From contig ADNK01002660.1 of assembly GCA_000320545.1 (NCBI GenBank), positions 1 through 62,500 on the forward strand: 62,500 nucleotides of DNA, given 5' to 3'. The DNA comes from Bigelowiella natans CCMP2755. Taxonomy: Eukaryota > Cercozoa > Chlorarachniophyceae. This document shows positions 1 through 13,617 of the stretch, one piece after another. The translations under genes and the position numbers were made by a program. A model generated the notes under the pieces. That model searched no databases. It was not told the DNA's origin and saw nothing but the letters and a program-made list of their open reading frames with translations. The number at the start of each line of letters is the position of its first letter. Position 1 is the first letter of the stretch.

Positions 1-99
1 TCTCGTTAGTCTCTTTCTAACGCCTTTCTCCCGTCCCCACTCCCCCAACCCCCCCCTTCTTTGTCCTGAAGGCCGTCGATTAAATTAGCGAAGGACCAA

Positions 100-3000
100 A
101 TGAGCCATCATCATTCCACAACCATCACCGAAGAAGGAGGCTCATCTAACGGGACGAGGGACAAAATACACGCCCCCATCCTCCCCGCAGCCCCTCGTCA
201 CTTAGTTGCAGAAATGCGTGAGTTGCCTATGGAGGGGATGGCAGCAGGTCCAGCCAAGCCTGCCTGCCGCTACTCGAATTGCCTCTACATCTACCCGCAG
301 GCTCTCAGCATAAGCACGCACAGAAACCTGACGGTGATGACCGAGCTCTGCGACCGTGACCAGCCCAGCGCGAAGGGCCTCCCAGCAATATTCACATACC
401 CAGGCCAGCCGCTGGATCGCGCGCACTTTGCTGCGATGACGTACCACCTTCGCCGCCCGAAGTTCTTCGAGGAGGTCAAGGTTGCGCTTCCGAACCACCT
501 GTCCCCCACCCACCATATCCGCTTTACCTTCTACAACGTCAGTCTCAAGACTCTGAAACGGGGGGCGGGCCACACAAACGCCTCCCTTAGTAAGCTCACA
601 AAGATCATCGGATTCGCATTCCTGCCGCTGCTAAGGGGGGGGCGCCCTCTCGATGAATTTTATCACTTGAGAGTATACAGCTCTCTTCCTCACGACTACA
701 TCTTTGCCGAATCTAAGTTGCGCCAGTCCCCTGCGCAAACGAAGGACCTTTTCACCGTTCGTGCCACGCTCATGTCGTCGTTGTTCACCAACGACCCGCA
801 CGTCTCTGCCTTCTTTTCCGCGATGGAGAGCCTCCATTTCCCCGTCGAGTCCACTCGCTCTGCAGCGTCATCCTCCGAATCGAAAGCGGGCGCTGCTGCT
901 GCTACTACTACTACTACTTCTACCACTACGTTTACTTCTACTGATGGATCAGCTTCCAAGTCGGTGATTGGAAAGAGAAAGGCAGTAGACCAAGAAGACT
1001 CATCCGAAGAGAAGAAGCAGCTGAATTCTTCTTCCGAGCAAGCTACTACCCCTGCAGGGGTACAACCATCAGCCGGTAGCGCTTCCTCCACAGCCGTCGC
1101 AACATCGATGGATCCTATGCCAAAATCAGCCGGAGGTGCAGCAGCGGCGGCGGAAGGAAGGGGGCGTCAAGGGGCTACTAAGTTCAAGAGTGGCGCAGCT
1201 GGGGTTGATGTTGGAGAAAAGAAGGACAAATCTCTGCACGAGCGGCTATATCTTACCACCCTGAGGAGCCCTTCTGTCACAGAGAGGCTTCAGCGCGAGG
1301 CTAACAGCACTCCCGTTCTCTGCAGCGAGTGCCTCCACAGCGGCCCCTTGTCCAAACGTGGTCAGATCTCCAACTGGGTTGCGCGATGGTTCATCCTCCG
1401 CAAACGTAAGCAGTCTTCTGCGCTTGCCTCGTCGTCCTCGGGGGGAGGAGGGGGGGCGGCGGGGGGGGGCGGGGGATCATCAGCCAAGCGCGCGAAGAGG
1501 CGTCACCCAGGGTACGAACTGGTCTACTTCTCAGACGCAACTGCGATGGCGGAGGAGGCGCGCGTGGTGTGCGGCGAGCTGAAAGAAGGCACCGTCGTCC
1601 GCCGCGCCATGGACAAGCAGTCGCGTAAGTACCCGAATCTCGTCGTGTTTAACTTGCTCCTGCCGACCTCTGACACCCCCATCCAAATCGGGTGCGGCAG
1701 CACCGCCGAGCTGCGGACGTGGAGGGAGGCCTTCGCCCAGGCCATCCTCGAGCAGCGGGCCACATTCCAAGCGATATCTTCCGTGTGCCGCGGAAAAGCT
1801 CACGTCCTGGCGCAATTTCTTCCGACGCTACTCCGGCAGATGTTCCGCGTTCTCTGCTATACCAGCAAGAAAGCGACCCGCGTCAGCATATTCAGCTCCA
1901 TTCTTCGTCTGTTTCACAGCATTCAATCAAATGTACCTAACAAGACCTCAGGGGGTGAGAAGAGGAGGGGTAAGAGTAACCCCAGAGCGCCGCGCCGGAG
2001 TGGTAGCGCGAGCAGCCAAGGGGCGAATGGAGGTAGGTCGGCGGGGGAGGGGCGCAGCTTGCTTCTCGAGCAGTTTGCGAACTACCTGTTCCGTGACTAT
2101 GCGATGGAGGAGGCCTTGCGGCTGAGAGAGCGCAGAGCAGCAACTAGGAGTAACACCGCTGGAAGAGGCGATGGTGAGAAGGCAGCCGGCAAGGAAAAGC
2201 CAAGAAAGAAACTCAACACTGAAACATCCACCTCCTCCTCCCTCGCCCCTAATGACAATTCCGATTCCGTCTATTCTCCCCGGAGGGGGGGGGGGGGCTC
2301 TCCGCTCTGGACCTACAAGGCGTTGTGCATCGCCTGGAATGAAACGAGCGACCGGCGGACGTTGAACTCGGCCTCGGAATTTTCCTGGCTCCTGCTGCGC
2401 ATCTTCTACAAATCGATGGTCTTCCATGCGGAGCATTGCAAGGCCACGCAACAACCCAACAACATAACGCCCTCCGGAAACTACCGGTTTTTAACTGAGA
2501 GGACGCTCTCGAAGATGAGAAGCATGTTACTCGGCCTCGCGGAGATAGTTACCGCCCGCCCGCGGAGCGGGGGCGGAAGCGGCGGGTTCATGAGCGGCAG
2601 AGGGGGGGGGGTGACACGAGAGACCGACAGGTCCTCTTTCACCGAGCGGCCGCTTGAAAGCGGTGTGATTCTGAATCGTTCCTTGAGCATATTCTTCCGG
2701 GATTGCTATCAGATCTTGGACAGGGGCCTAGTGACGGATATCGTCGCAACCTACATACAAGGAATGACGAATCACGGTCAAAACGCCTCAGTCAGCGGCC
2801 CAGCTATCTTAGACGACCGCGCGCGCGCGGAGGAGCGCAAGTGCGAGCTGTTGATGGTCCTCTCCTCCCACCCCCACTTTGAAGCGATCGCAGCGCCGTC
2901 GCGGCTGTCGCGCGCAATGGTGGGCTGCCTCAATTCGGTAACCGCGGAAGCTGACGAGGACACGCTCCGCCCCCAATCGCGCATTGCAGACCTCGCGCGC

Positions 3001-4707
3001 AAGTTCACCCCCTCCTCCTCCCTCGCGGTTGGAGTCCCCATTTCCGAGCCGGGCGAAGAGGGAGACGGGGGCAAGACCAAGGACTCCACCTCCGCGCGCC
3101 GTATCCCTTATAACACACCGAACGACCTAGGGTTAGAGGGGCGGGCAGGCACTGCTCTCGCAGCGTCACCTCCAGAGCGAGGTCATTTTTACTTCCGTCT
3201 CCTTGCGGCCGAACTCCGGGGCTGCTTGCGACGACGGCGTGTTCTTGCCCCTGATACCCCCGTGTCGCTGCGCCCCCTCGAGGACATTGCAGCCGTGCTT
3301 CGGTCCCTGGCGGCTGACAACGTGCAAAGAGAGATCGACCTTGCCAGAGAGGAGGAAGAGGAGAAGAAGCAGAAGAAGGGGGAGGAGGAGGAGGAGGATG
3401 GATTTGGTGGGCGGCAGAGCGATGATAGCCATAGCAAAGGCATGAATGACCAGAATGCTGCTGGTCTCGGAGACTCAAGAGAGAAGTCCTCTACGGGGCC
3501 TCCATTGTCGGCATCATCGCCGTCTGGTGACTTTCACCCATCCCCCCCTCCCCGGTCCTCCACGGCTACAAAGCATACTGGCGCACTTTTGGCGCAAGCG
3601 TTCCTCCCGATCATACGCGTCATGTGGCGGCAAACCAAAGCAATGGCGACCATCAAGGGCACGCGCGCGCTGAAGGACCTCCTCCTTATTCTCATATACG
3701 TGGTTCGCACAGTGCCGGCATCTTGGATTCGAGTAGCCCTTGAAACCCCTGGCTCCTTGATCTACATCCCAACGTCAGAGCGCCCCGCATGGCTACAGCA
3801 GATGATGAGGCTGTGCACGCTAGTTCTGGAGGAGTTCGTGCATCGCTCGGCATTAGCTACAAACATCCTCCCTCCGCCGCGGAAGGATGTTGCCCCCCCC
3901 TTACCGGTACGGTGTAGCATACTCAAGTCGATGCCGGGTCTCGGGGGGGGCGGGAAAAAGAAGATGGGTAAGCGCGGAAGTGTCAAGATCGGCAAAACCG
4001 CAGGTATGTAGTGGGGATCAGGTTAGGGTAAGGGGAGAGGGGGGGGAGGAGAGCGGAGACTCTTCATACGTGAAAGTCATATCAAAAGAGCCTCATCCTA
4101 CCTCGCTGTAGATAGAGTTGTTTCTCATTCTTCGCCGCACGCAGCACCCGAATATTGTCTGCACGCAACCACAACCCCCTCCCCTCCCCTTTTCCCTTCC
4201 CTAAAATTAAATTAAGTTCATAAAACCGAAAATACATCAACTAACACGGCACGCGCGCGATCATTTAGGCACAATTCCGGCAGGGATGTTTCGGAGGGCG
4301 CTGGAGGCTGCGCACGGTGACTCATCAAACGACTCGCAGCGGCGCGAGGAAGAGCTGAAAGCAGGCTCTAATCGCAGCTCCCATCAGCGCGCTTACAGCC
4401 TGATTTCTAGGAATCTTGCCGCTCTCAACCTCGAAATCCCTACCACGGCAGTAACGGAAATGCCTTCGGGTGCGAGCTCCTCAGAGAACACGAGGTCAAA
4501 GAAGGCGATGGACACGAAGGCAGCTGAGTGTGGGGGCGGTGACAGGGCCTCCTCAACGGCTGCAAGCAGCAATAATGCTCTTCGTAAAGACCTCGCGGGC
4601 TTGCAGAGCAGCGGGCTCCGGAGGCGGGCGAGCACAATCGAGTCAGCGAGATATGGGATTAGGGAAGGGGGGGGGGGGGGGGGATCATCAGTCAATTTAG
4701 AAATATG

Positions 4708-4763
<56 letters not shown>

Positions 4764-5174
4764 AGGAGTATTCTCAGCTTCAGCATATCGTCCAGAAGTT
4801 CTTCCATAACATCTCACAATCTTTTATGTTGTCGTCGTCGTTGTTGTTGTTGTTGTTGTAATTGTTATTGCTGCTGTTGCTGTTATTTCTCTCTTCTTGG
4901 CTACCAACTACCGACAGATTGAGTTCGGTGCCCACGAATAAGCAAAGGTCACGCACTCCTAACCAGAGTCCTCCGACAAATCGCCACAAGCGAGACATCA
5001 GCCAATCCCTGCAGGACGTCGAGAAGCGTGCAATCGGTGGGCGCAGTGCATTTTTAAATTGTGAAGCGTGTATTGGGACGTGAGGGATGACTATCGGTGG
5101 AGTAATACTCGCAGCTGTGCTGTGGGGCGGGGATATCTACACAAATCTATGTTTTGTGCCTATATCGCTCTATG

Positions 5175-5230
<56 letters not shown>

Positions 5231-6688
5231 AGTGTGTATCTTCTACTTTTGGTGGGGCCCGTGATGGTGATGTTCGCAATGACTCCATTGCTGCTACTGC
5301 TGCTGCTACGGATTACTAGGCATCTCCGCCACCCACGCAGAGGCAAGGGAGCGGCAGATGAGGGAGGAAATCCGCCAGAAAACAACCTCAAGATTCCGCC
5401 AGCGCGACGCCTCGCACCCGTACTCGAAAGCGTCTCGAGTCTTCTTCGCCGAGGCTTGCCAGGTCGTTCTCGACCTTATCACCGACATTATTGTCCCGCT
5501 CTGCGACGATGCCCTCGGCGACCTGTCGGGAAAGCAGCCCAGCGCCTCGAAGGCAGAGAGGGAGAGAAGGCTGCATGAAAAGAACACCGGCACGCCGATC
5601 GCGGATGCGCGCGTTGGTATCTACGACGAGGCTGATATGCTGCTGGACTGTGATGGCAAGGACGGCAAGGAGGACTGGAAGAGGGAGGGGGGGACTACTC
5701 GGCCTCGCCATCGTCGTGATGATCAGCAGCAGCAGCAGCAGCGGCTGGAAGTTGTGCAGCACTCGCAGAGCGCGGTCCTGCGGTTTCTGCTGTCTATGCT
5801 GCGGGCCGATACCTCGGTGAGGGTGCGGAGGAGGACCTGCATGACCGTGTCGTGGCTGATGTGCCGGTAAGTGAGAAGCCGGTGTGGCGATACGCACTGC
5901 ATGTGCGGGTGTATAAATTATATATTTGAGTATGAATAATTATGTATTATATATATATATATATATATATTATATTATATATGTATGTGTATGTGTGTGT
6001 GTGTGTGCGCGCGCGCGCTATGATGATGAGAGAAATAGCTGCTCTTCGTGTTGTAGAGAGACCTATTGCCCTTTCCAACGGAGATATTTACTTACAACTA
6101 ATGAAGTCCTCCCCCCCCCCCTCTTCTACCAACAACAATAACAACAACAACTAGGTATCAGTCCACGTTCATCCCTCTCTCCGTCCCCCCAAAGCTCGAT
6201 ATCGACAAGCTATCGAAATCGGGTCAGGGCGAGGTCAATGGCAGCTGGGCTCGCAATGCGAGCAAAATCCGCGCCATCAGCAGCCGCGTGGAGTGGGAAG
6301 CAAACCTAAGATATCTTTGGTATAAATGACATGGCATCAGAAACCCAAATAGCATATGATGACACGTATTGACAGTATCAGTGCTGGTCGCGCTTTCGCC
6401 GTCCGCTAATATAGCATGCCGCTGCTCTACCAAACATCCTGCCCTCTTCCTCCTACTGCTGCTGCTACTCTTCCTCCTCCTCCTCCTCCTCCTCCTCCTC
6501 CTCAGGTTTTCATTCTTACGGCAAACCGCATGCCCTGGCCCACTGCAAAAGGACGCTCTAGGGTTACTTTACCAGCTCTGTCAGCTCACGCACAGGAAGT
6601 ACGGAACAGCAACACCTTTCCGCAAAGCGGCAATCGAAGGGTAATAATGAGGTCGGAGCAGAGATCAGTTTCCACCCCTATAGATGAT

Positions 6689-6738
<50 letters not shown>

Positions 6739-7624
6739 ACACACACATATATATTCTGTATTTCTGCTTTCGAGTTACAAGAACTTAAGCGAGGCTTTGA
6801 TATGCTGTGGAGAGATAGGCTCCTAAGTCATGCTTAAACTGCTGCAATAGCAGCTCATACCTCTCTGCTAACATCCATGAATCTGCCTCTCCTCCGGGAA
6901 AAACAACAGATTCGGCGACGTTGTCCATCGTGTCTTGAAGTTGCGAAGACCGTTAGAGATGAAGCAGCCTATGCCCCCCCTCCTCGAAAAGGGGGAGGGC
7001 ATAGACGGCGCTGACAGCAGCTACGGAGCTGGAGGGGGCGGCGCCGATTCTTCGGCTAACAATCCTCTCTTCTCCAATCTTCGATCTCCTCACCCGACCC
7101 CCGCCAATCCCAAGGATCTCCGCGAACTCAGTAACAAGGTAACAAGCAGGGGGGGGGGGGGGGGGGGGGGGGGGGGTTTGAAAATTGTAAAAAAAAGAAT
7201 TGTTTAAGGAAAAAAAAAAGCGGCCCCCTCAAGCCCGGGGGCGGCGGGGAGCGCGGAAGGTCCCCCCCCCTTTTTCAGGGGGGGGGGGCAAAGGCCGTTT
7301 CATTTTCAAGGGATTTCGCAATTCCAAAACACGTTGGCCACCGTCCCCGAACCCGTCTCTCATCCCTACGTCGCCACCAGGTTAGAAGAGGCTCGCTTCA
7401 AGCGGATGCGAAGGTCGGAGGGGGGGGGGATGAACGACGCTTTTCGGTGGGGGATATGGACGTCAAAACTGATCTCACCGCTGTTGCGATGACGGTGGGA
7501 TCGAGCGACACACCACGCTCAGGGCGCTCGGAGCACACACAGGAGAGCAGCAGGGCCTACCCGGAGAGCATAGAGACAGCGAGCGACCCCGCTGCTGGGT
7601 GATGGATTCACGAGGACTCACATC

Positions 7625-7669
<45 letters not shown>

Positions 7670-7686
7670 AGAGAGATTTACCTGTG

Positions 7687-7724
<38 letters not shown>

Positions 7725-9314
7725 CATAGTAATGTGGTATATGCGTGTGCTCACTCCCTGTGGCGGGTTTCTGTTCGCTCTGCAGTGGCGGGTCTTCTTC
7801 GACAACAACAGGCAGCAAGGGGGGGGACGGCACGGGCGGCGGTAACGCGTTCTTCGATGCAGGAAGCTCCTTACTCGCCGACGATAAGGTCTCTCAGTCG
7901 CATTTTAGACTCCTCCACGCAACGAAAAGGGGGCGGCAGCTGCAACCGGAGGAGGTTCTCTTGAAAGGCCTCGGCAGAGTCATTTACTGTGCGAGAGCTG
8001 CGGAGGCAAAAGACGCGCGGCAGAGACGCGTCACCTCTGGGTACCTTGCAGCCAGTCTACAGGTAATTACTGGTCGCGACAGCGCCATTAAAGACGATGA
8101 CGATGATGACTTTGAAGAAATAAAACACAATAAATGAATAATGCGGGGGCGGCAGCGAGTGAGAGGCTGAATATTGCATACATTGCGACACGTGCAGCAG
8201 CAGCCTCCTGTGGTCTAATCTCCCCCACCCCTCCCTCCTGATGCTGCTCCCCAGGTGTCGAAGTTGTTCGGTAGGATGGCGCGTGTGCTGCAGCTACTCC
8301 GCAGCCCGTTCCGCCGAGGGAAGAAGCAATTCTCCCTTCGCGAGATGATAGCGTGGCGGTACAACAGCATCATCCAGGCCTACGAGGACTCCCCCGATCT
8401 GCAGTTTTACTACCAGACGCGGCTGAAGCAGTTTCACGAGCGCAACGGCGATATCGTCGAGGCAGCTGTGGTGGCCTCTCAAATTGCGGACCGGGGTTAG
8501 TCGCATAACTAGTATATGAAGTAGAAGTAGGTAGTAGTAGTAGTAGTAGTAGTAGAAGTTGTAGTGTAGTAGCAGTTGTCAGTTGCATACCTCTGGCTGC
8601 TGTCGTAACAATAATAGCAATTCCGCAGCTATATCCATGAGCATCCAACGTCTTTGTGTTGTTCTTATCGTCGGTTCCCCTCTCCACCCGCCATCAACAG
8701 CATACCACCTTCTCTCCATCGGCATTGGCGGGTCGTCCGGCGCGGTGCAAGCCGAGCAAGCTGACACCTTCACGAAGATGACTCGCGCGGCCTCGAGGCT
8801 GTACGAGAAGGCCTGCTACGCCGAGCGCGCGGTGCAGCAGGAGCGCAAGCTTGCGAGCTTCCATGAGGCGCGGCAGTCGTATAACCTCGCCGCTGAGGCG
8901 CATGCACGCATTGCTCAGCTGCTGGGGGACATCTATCAGTATGAAACGGGTAGGCTTGACCGCTCGCTGGGGACCTACTACCGGGTTGAGTTCTTCGGCA
9001 GTGCGAGGGTGCTCCACCACCTGCGCGCCAGCCTGCCCCCCCCCCCATCCGGGCGCGTGGAGGCGGGTGGGGTCAGCGGGCTGTGCTATGATCGCCCCAC
9101 GCTGAGTGTGAGAGCTGTGGAAGGCGCGACGCGGTTTGTCTTTCGAGAGAGGAAAATCACGCGGCTAATGGAGATCTGCACGCGGCTGAAGGCTATAGAG
9201 AGGTCGGTGCGGTTATGGCGGATTGCTGCTTCTTTTGTCTATACATCCATCCCATGGGCATTGCTTTGCACGGCTTGTGTCGTCTGCGAGCTGCGGTGTT
9301 TATGGCGATAACAT

Positions 9315-9359
<45 letters not shown>

Positions 9360-9837
9360 TTCACACACAGGCAACACTTACGCCTCTCTTCTCCTTCTCT
9401 TTCCCATCCTCCTCCTCCTCGCCTCCCCACCCACCCCACAGCCTGATTCCCGGCAAAGTCGTGATCCTGCAAGACGCGGGGGAGGAGAAGTCGCTTCGGC
9501 CAGACGAGCTTGGGATCAAGGTCACGAAGCTTGACCCAGTTTCTGACGACGTCCACGATGCTATACTCAAGAAAGGGACCCTAGCACAAAAGCGTGGGTC
9601 CTGCCTTTATCACCAGAACGCGGAGTGCCGCCGCTTTGTCTTCGAGACGCCATTCACCAAAAGCGGGCGCGCGCACGCCAAGTCCACCGCCGAGCAGTAC
9701 TTGCGAAGGACCATCTGCACGGTGGTCGAGCGGTTTCCGACGAGTGAGAAGCTGCAGCCAATTGTGAGTGAAGAGCATGTTGACTTGGAACCGATTGAGG
9801 CAGCAACAAAGGCGATTCGGTAGGAGCGAAGAGTGGT

Positions 9838-9877
<40 letters not shown>

Positions 9878-10552
9878 GTGTGAGACTCGAAGTTATCGAA
9901 AAGCGGAGGCCTCTCCCTCCTCCCTTTTTTCTTTCTCGCCTACCAACTTACCTACCAAAGCTTCCTTACGCCTTTTTCCGCCGACGACAAGAGATTTCTG
10001 TATTTATCCAGTAGCGGCTTGATAGTATGGGTGAATGGCGCTCCATCCGTCACCGTTGATCTCTAAATCCTCTCCCCTTCCTCCTCCTCAGAGAGAAAGT
10101 GCGGGATTTGACGTTGAAGGCCTTCCCCCTAGAAGGGCAAGCGAAGCTAAAGACGCTTTATCAAGTACTTTCAGGAGCGGTAAATCCCCAAGTACATGGC
10201 GGGGTTATAGAGGTACGATGGTGTAGCACAGAAGGGCTGTTGATAGCCGAGCATGTGATGTTGGAATAGAGATATGTTTCACCAATGACTAATGGGGGTG
10301 AAGGCATGAAATCGCCGGTTGAGTTTGATTTGGTGGTATCAGTGGAAGCTTGATTTTTCAGATCTAGGCGCGTCTGTATTATGAACGTCTTTATGCGTAT
10401 CGTTGTTGAGCCCTTCCTCCCATTAAGACGCGGTTATCTGCAAGTGAGGTGTTGTTACTGTGAAATGGTTTGTAGGTCGCTCAGGCGTTCTTGAAGGACT
10501 CTGTTATTGCTACCTACAAAACAGAGCACGTGGAGCAGCTACAAGGTATCTT

Positions 10553-10599
<47 letters not shown>

Positions 10600-11703
10600 C
10601 TCCCTGCCAATTCAATGTACAATCGAAAGGTCTTGGCTCACCCTCATTCGTGCCCTCACTGTCACTGATCTTGTGTTGATATTGATGTCGTCGGTCAACT
10701 GTATGATGCCACCAGACGTGCTTATACGCTTTATGGATATTGCAAAGAAAGCACTACGTGTGGCGAGGAAGGTGTGCGGCGTATCATTCAGTATTAGGCA
10801 TTATTTAAGGCATATTTTTCGAGAGAAAACCGGCGCCAGTGATTTAGATTTCTCGAGATTTCCCAATTTGAGTTTCTTACTTCTCATCATGCATCACCTC
10901 GATGACTATACATTCTCACACGCTTACTTGTTTCCATGGGTAGACCTTGGAGCATAGGCCGACTGCTGAAAGATCGACCAAAGATGGTATATATCCATTT
11001 GTGATTTCTTATTGAGGACTGTACCAGGCGAAGAATATTACAGCAAATATACAACATTTTGTATTTTCCCCCACCCACCCAAGCATCGGTGATGAGTCGT
11101 TATCTCTTTGCAGCGGCTGCGGCAATTGAAGAGGAGGCCAAAGATATGGAGTTCCAGAACGTACATGTGCACGGCATGAAATCTTTGTTATTATGTTTCA
11201 TAAATATTTGTATGTAGTAGCTATGTGTTTGCGAGCATCCGTTTATGGGAAAAGCGCGATTGATATGGAATGCGGTGCTCCAATGTGCAGATTCTGGAGG
11301 AGCGTTTCGACGCTCTCAAAGAGAAAATGAAACGGTAAAAAAAACAGCCATCACACACGTACACATGGGCATCCGAAGATTGAACCACGAAGAACCACAT
11401 AGCCACGTTGAGCTCAGTAGTTCTTTAGAGGCAGGCATTGCTCTGTTTGTCTGATGCTGCCTTCTTGTGTTGGTGACCTGCCAAACCTCACATGGTTTTG
11501 GATAAAACAGGTACTTCGAGACCGCCCAAACGTACATTCAAAGGGAGTCTCTGCCAGAGATTATAGACGAGGAGGGTGCTGCAGCCGCAGTTGCGCCATC
11601 TTTAGTGAGCGCGGAGGCTAATCCGTTACACGCAGGAATCATTGAGCCCCTTGCGAATAATCACAGGAGGGTGACATCAAACACTTCCGTGCTCGAGTTA
11701 TGA
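100..11703 (+). CDS. DOCK-family Rho GTPase exchange factor, multi-exon
   Basis: DOCK proteins load GTP on Rac/Cdc42-type GTPases through a DHR-2 domain and bind membranes through DHR-1. The first exon (100-4003) encodes a C/D-subfamily-like DHR-1 (motifs YIYPQALS, VALPNHL, HHIRFTFYNVSL; residues about 60-210). A PH-like segment follows (LSKRGQISNWVARWFIL, about 410-560), then long low-complexity linkers. Later exons read by splice and frame: 4284-?, about 5341-5866, 6162-6311, 6506-6640, 6910-7138, about 7290-7440, 7786-8062, 8255-8495, 8700-9202, 9442-9819, 10092-10212, 10476-10545, 11114-11160, 11291-11334, 11511-11703. DHR-2 hallmarks are DSPDLQFYYQ, LGTYYRVEFFG, RRFVFETPFTKSG and LRRTICTVVERFP. 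The phase at 4003/4284 (GCA G|GG) and at 9819/10092 agrees. The stop is TGA at 11701. The start at 100 follows a pyrimidine-rich stretch, so earlier exons may lie outside the window. Family call is firm; exons at 4.7 and 7.3 kb are uncertain. Confidence 0.9.
4669..4758. repeat. Composite G-run, (TA)n and (GA)n microsatellite
   Basis: An uninterrupted G tract is followed by (TA)n and then (GA)n. It lies in a DOCK intron or at the exon edge, so the 3' end of the exon starting at 4284 cannot be fixed. Confidence 0.9.
5176..5232. repeat. (TA)n-(TG)n microsatellite
   Basis: Alternating TA passes directly into TG repeats, inside a DOCK intron upstream of the exon that starts near 5320-5341. Confidence 0.9.
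5948..6019. repeat. (TA)n, (TG)n and (CG)n microsatellite
   Basis: An AT stretch runs into TG repeats and then GCGCGCGC, in the DOCK intron between 5866 and 6162. Alternating purine-pyrimidine sequence of this kind is prone to Z-DNA. Confidence 0.85.
6694..6755. repeat. (TA)n/(CA)n microsatellite
   Basis: An AT-dinucleotide tract with a short ACACAC segment, inside the DOCK intron 6641-6909. Confidence 0.85.
7149..7176 (+). repeat. 28-nt poly-G tract
   Basis: An unbroken run of G shortly after the donor at 7139. More G and C homopolymers and A-runs follow to about 7290. It is either a real G-quadruplex-prone intron or a badly resolved consensus. Confidence 0.9.
7629..7720. repeat. (CA)n, (GA)n and (TA)n microsatellites
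   Basis: Three dinucleotide tracts lie close together in the DOCK intron before the exon at 7786. Confidence 0.9.
9315..9369 (+). repeat. (CA)n microsatellite
   Basis: A long CA tract in the DOCK intron between 9202 and 9442. Confidence 0.9.
9840..9876 (+). repeat. (GT)n microsatellite
   Basis: A GT tract just downstream of the donor that closes the DOCK exon ending at 9819. Confidence 0.9.
10553..10594 (+). repeat. (CT)n microsatellite
   Basis: A CT tract immediately after the DOCK donor at 10546. Confidence 0.9.
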
Positions 11704-13617
11704 GCTATGTCGTTGGTGGTAAGTAGTTGGAGTGCTCGCTATGGCAGTATTAGAGATTCGGGCGCCTGCGATTATATTGGAACCTAATCATTCCATGCAA
11801 CATGCCAAGAATAGTTCCTACTGTACTAACTAAACATGCCATGCATGTATGCACATATGTGTATATGTGTGCAAATGGCGTGTACTAGCTGGGAGCACAA
11901 TACAATGCATGTCATTGCCTCGCTCTTGCTGCTGTTGCTTCATATACAAACTACTATCACTTAACAAGTGCAGAAGTCCTGCAAGCATAGATTGCGCTTT
12001 TGAAAGACACGCCCTTGCTTTGCATCTGAAATTGCAAAAGAAAAAAAGGTTTTTGGTGAGGCTGTGCTGCTCAAGCATCCCTCATGCCGTCATTGACCAT
12101 GAAACTAAATTTTCACAAATGATCATGGTTCACTGCGACCAGCAGACACGTCTAGACGTGGCCCCACTTTGGAGATCTGCTCGCAAAAATGTGCACATGC
12201 GTCAAGACAGATTCCATGTAATGACAAATTTTGAAGAGTGTTGGGATTGCCTGGATCCATCTCCAATGCATGACGTTTCCCATGTGCTCACCATGCATGT
12301 TACACTGCCACCATGCTAGCATGGCATCGCACCAGAGTGCTGTGTGCAAAAACCTGGCTGCGCACCAATGATGCTTGGATTGATGATGGTGACGGCCACG
12401 CATTGGATGAGGAAGTGCACAATTGGAGCAGCTTTGGCTTCGCATTGATCCTTGTTGAGTATTGAAATAAAAAATCATGCAACACAGAGCATCTCTGCGT
12501 TTCGCCGGCTCAGTCTCACATCACCAACGATCTGCTAAATGACGGACTTCCATCCTAGCTAGCAGCCTAGCTGACTAGCACCGTTTGATCGACAACATCA
12601 GCACTCAAAAAAGACCTTCAAGTGCATCATTGCAAAAAGATCAAATCTGCTGCTTTGTCCGCTGTTCAAGAAGAATGGTCTTCTGATCTGCACAAGAGCT
12701 GTGCAGCTGAAACATCTCGGTGTCCTTCCATTCTCTCGCATCACTGGCATCAATAAGTTGAAATTGCCAAGTGTTGCCACCACATGGATGCGTGCCATCT
12801 GTGGCTGAGGTGAGAAACCTCGGAAAAAATCATGTTGTCACGAGGACAATGGAGGCAGATGCCATGGCACATGCGAACATCTTGCAAGAAATGGACCACT
12901 GCTTCAATGCGAAGCAAACAAGCACCAACAGCGTAAATTGCACAATCAACTGAAAGCCATCATGGAACACAACACTGCTGAAACAAAAAAGTTCACTCAG
13001 CCCACAAGCTGAGAAAGAAAAACGGGACATCGCGCGTGCTGCGTGTGACACATGCAGACGACATGATGCACATGCTTTCACATGTATGGCATAATACATC
13101 ACAGCGGAGACAAACAGACACAACGCCAGCGTTGTATAGCCGAAGCAGCGGCTACATCAGGATGACCATTGAAAAGATTTGATCAATTCATTGCATCCGT
13201 CTCATGTAAATTGTGGTTTAAACTAGTTTCATGATCAAATCATTGATGAGGCTGGTGATTACGGAGGAGCTCAAGGCCTGCTAAAATGCTACGCATGGCA
13301 TGACGCGAACGTAATGCATTAATTTTCTTGAGCCTCTCGATACAATGCGCTGCTGGCCTGGCTCGCATGCACAACGCTGTACTTGCATGATGAATATGGC
13401 ATTGCATGACTCAAAGAAGATTTTGTGAATTAGTAATGGTCCTTAATTGATATATTTATGCAGATAATGAATGTATTTCATAGTATTGCAAACATGTAAT
13501 TATCTCATTATTCAACTCTTCCGCCTATTTCGAACGATTGTAGACGATTGCAATAGAGGCCAACTCCAGGCTTTATTTCCCCTTCGCACAGCATTTGCAT
13601 AGGCCTCCTTCTGCTGA
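11704..13617. other. Gene-poor spacer between DOCK and the DUF2828 gene
   Basis: No ORF here is longer than about 156 codons and none has a recognisable domain. The sequence is full of TGCATG, CATGC and CTAG words, with a CTAG-rich patch near 12553-12577. It contains the 3' flanks of two converging genes. I see no clear transposon ends. Confidence 0.6.

Noticed and set aside
2005-2454. Long antisense ORFs opposite the first DOCK exon
   Set aside because: They mirror a high-GC coding exon and have no domain or natural composition.
4020-4045. GGTTAGGGTAAGGG as an internal telomere repeat
   Set aside because: Only one imperfect copy is present and it lies just after a DOCK exon donor.
5087-5578. 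ORFs running through (TA)n, (CT)n or (GA)n tracts, for example this one and those at 21788-22453, 31977-32183, 56077-56454 and 57444-57800
   Set aside because: Their length comes from reading a dinucleotide repeat as Tyr-Ile, Leu-Ser or Arg-Glu polymers across intron sequence. Real exons overlap only in other frames.
11849-12319. 156-codon ORF in the spacer after DOCK
   Set aside because: Cys/His-rich by base composition, with no domain and no splice partner.
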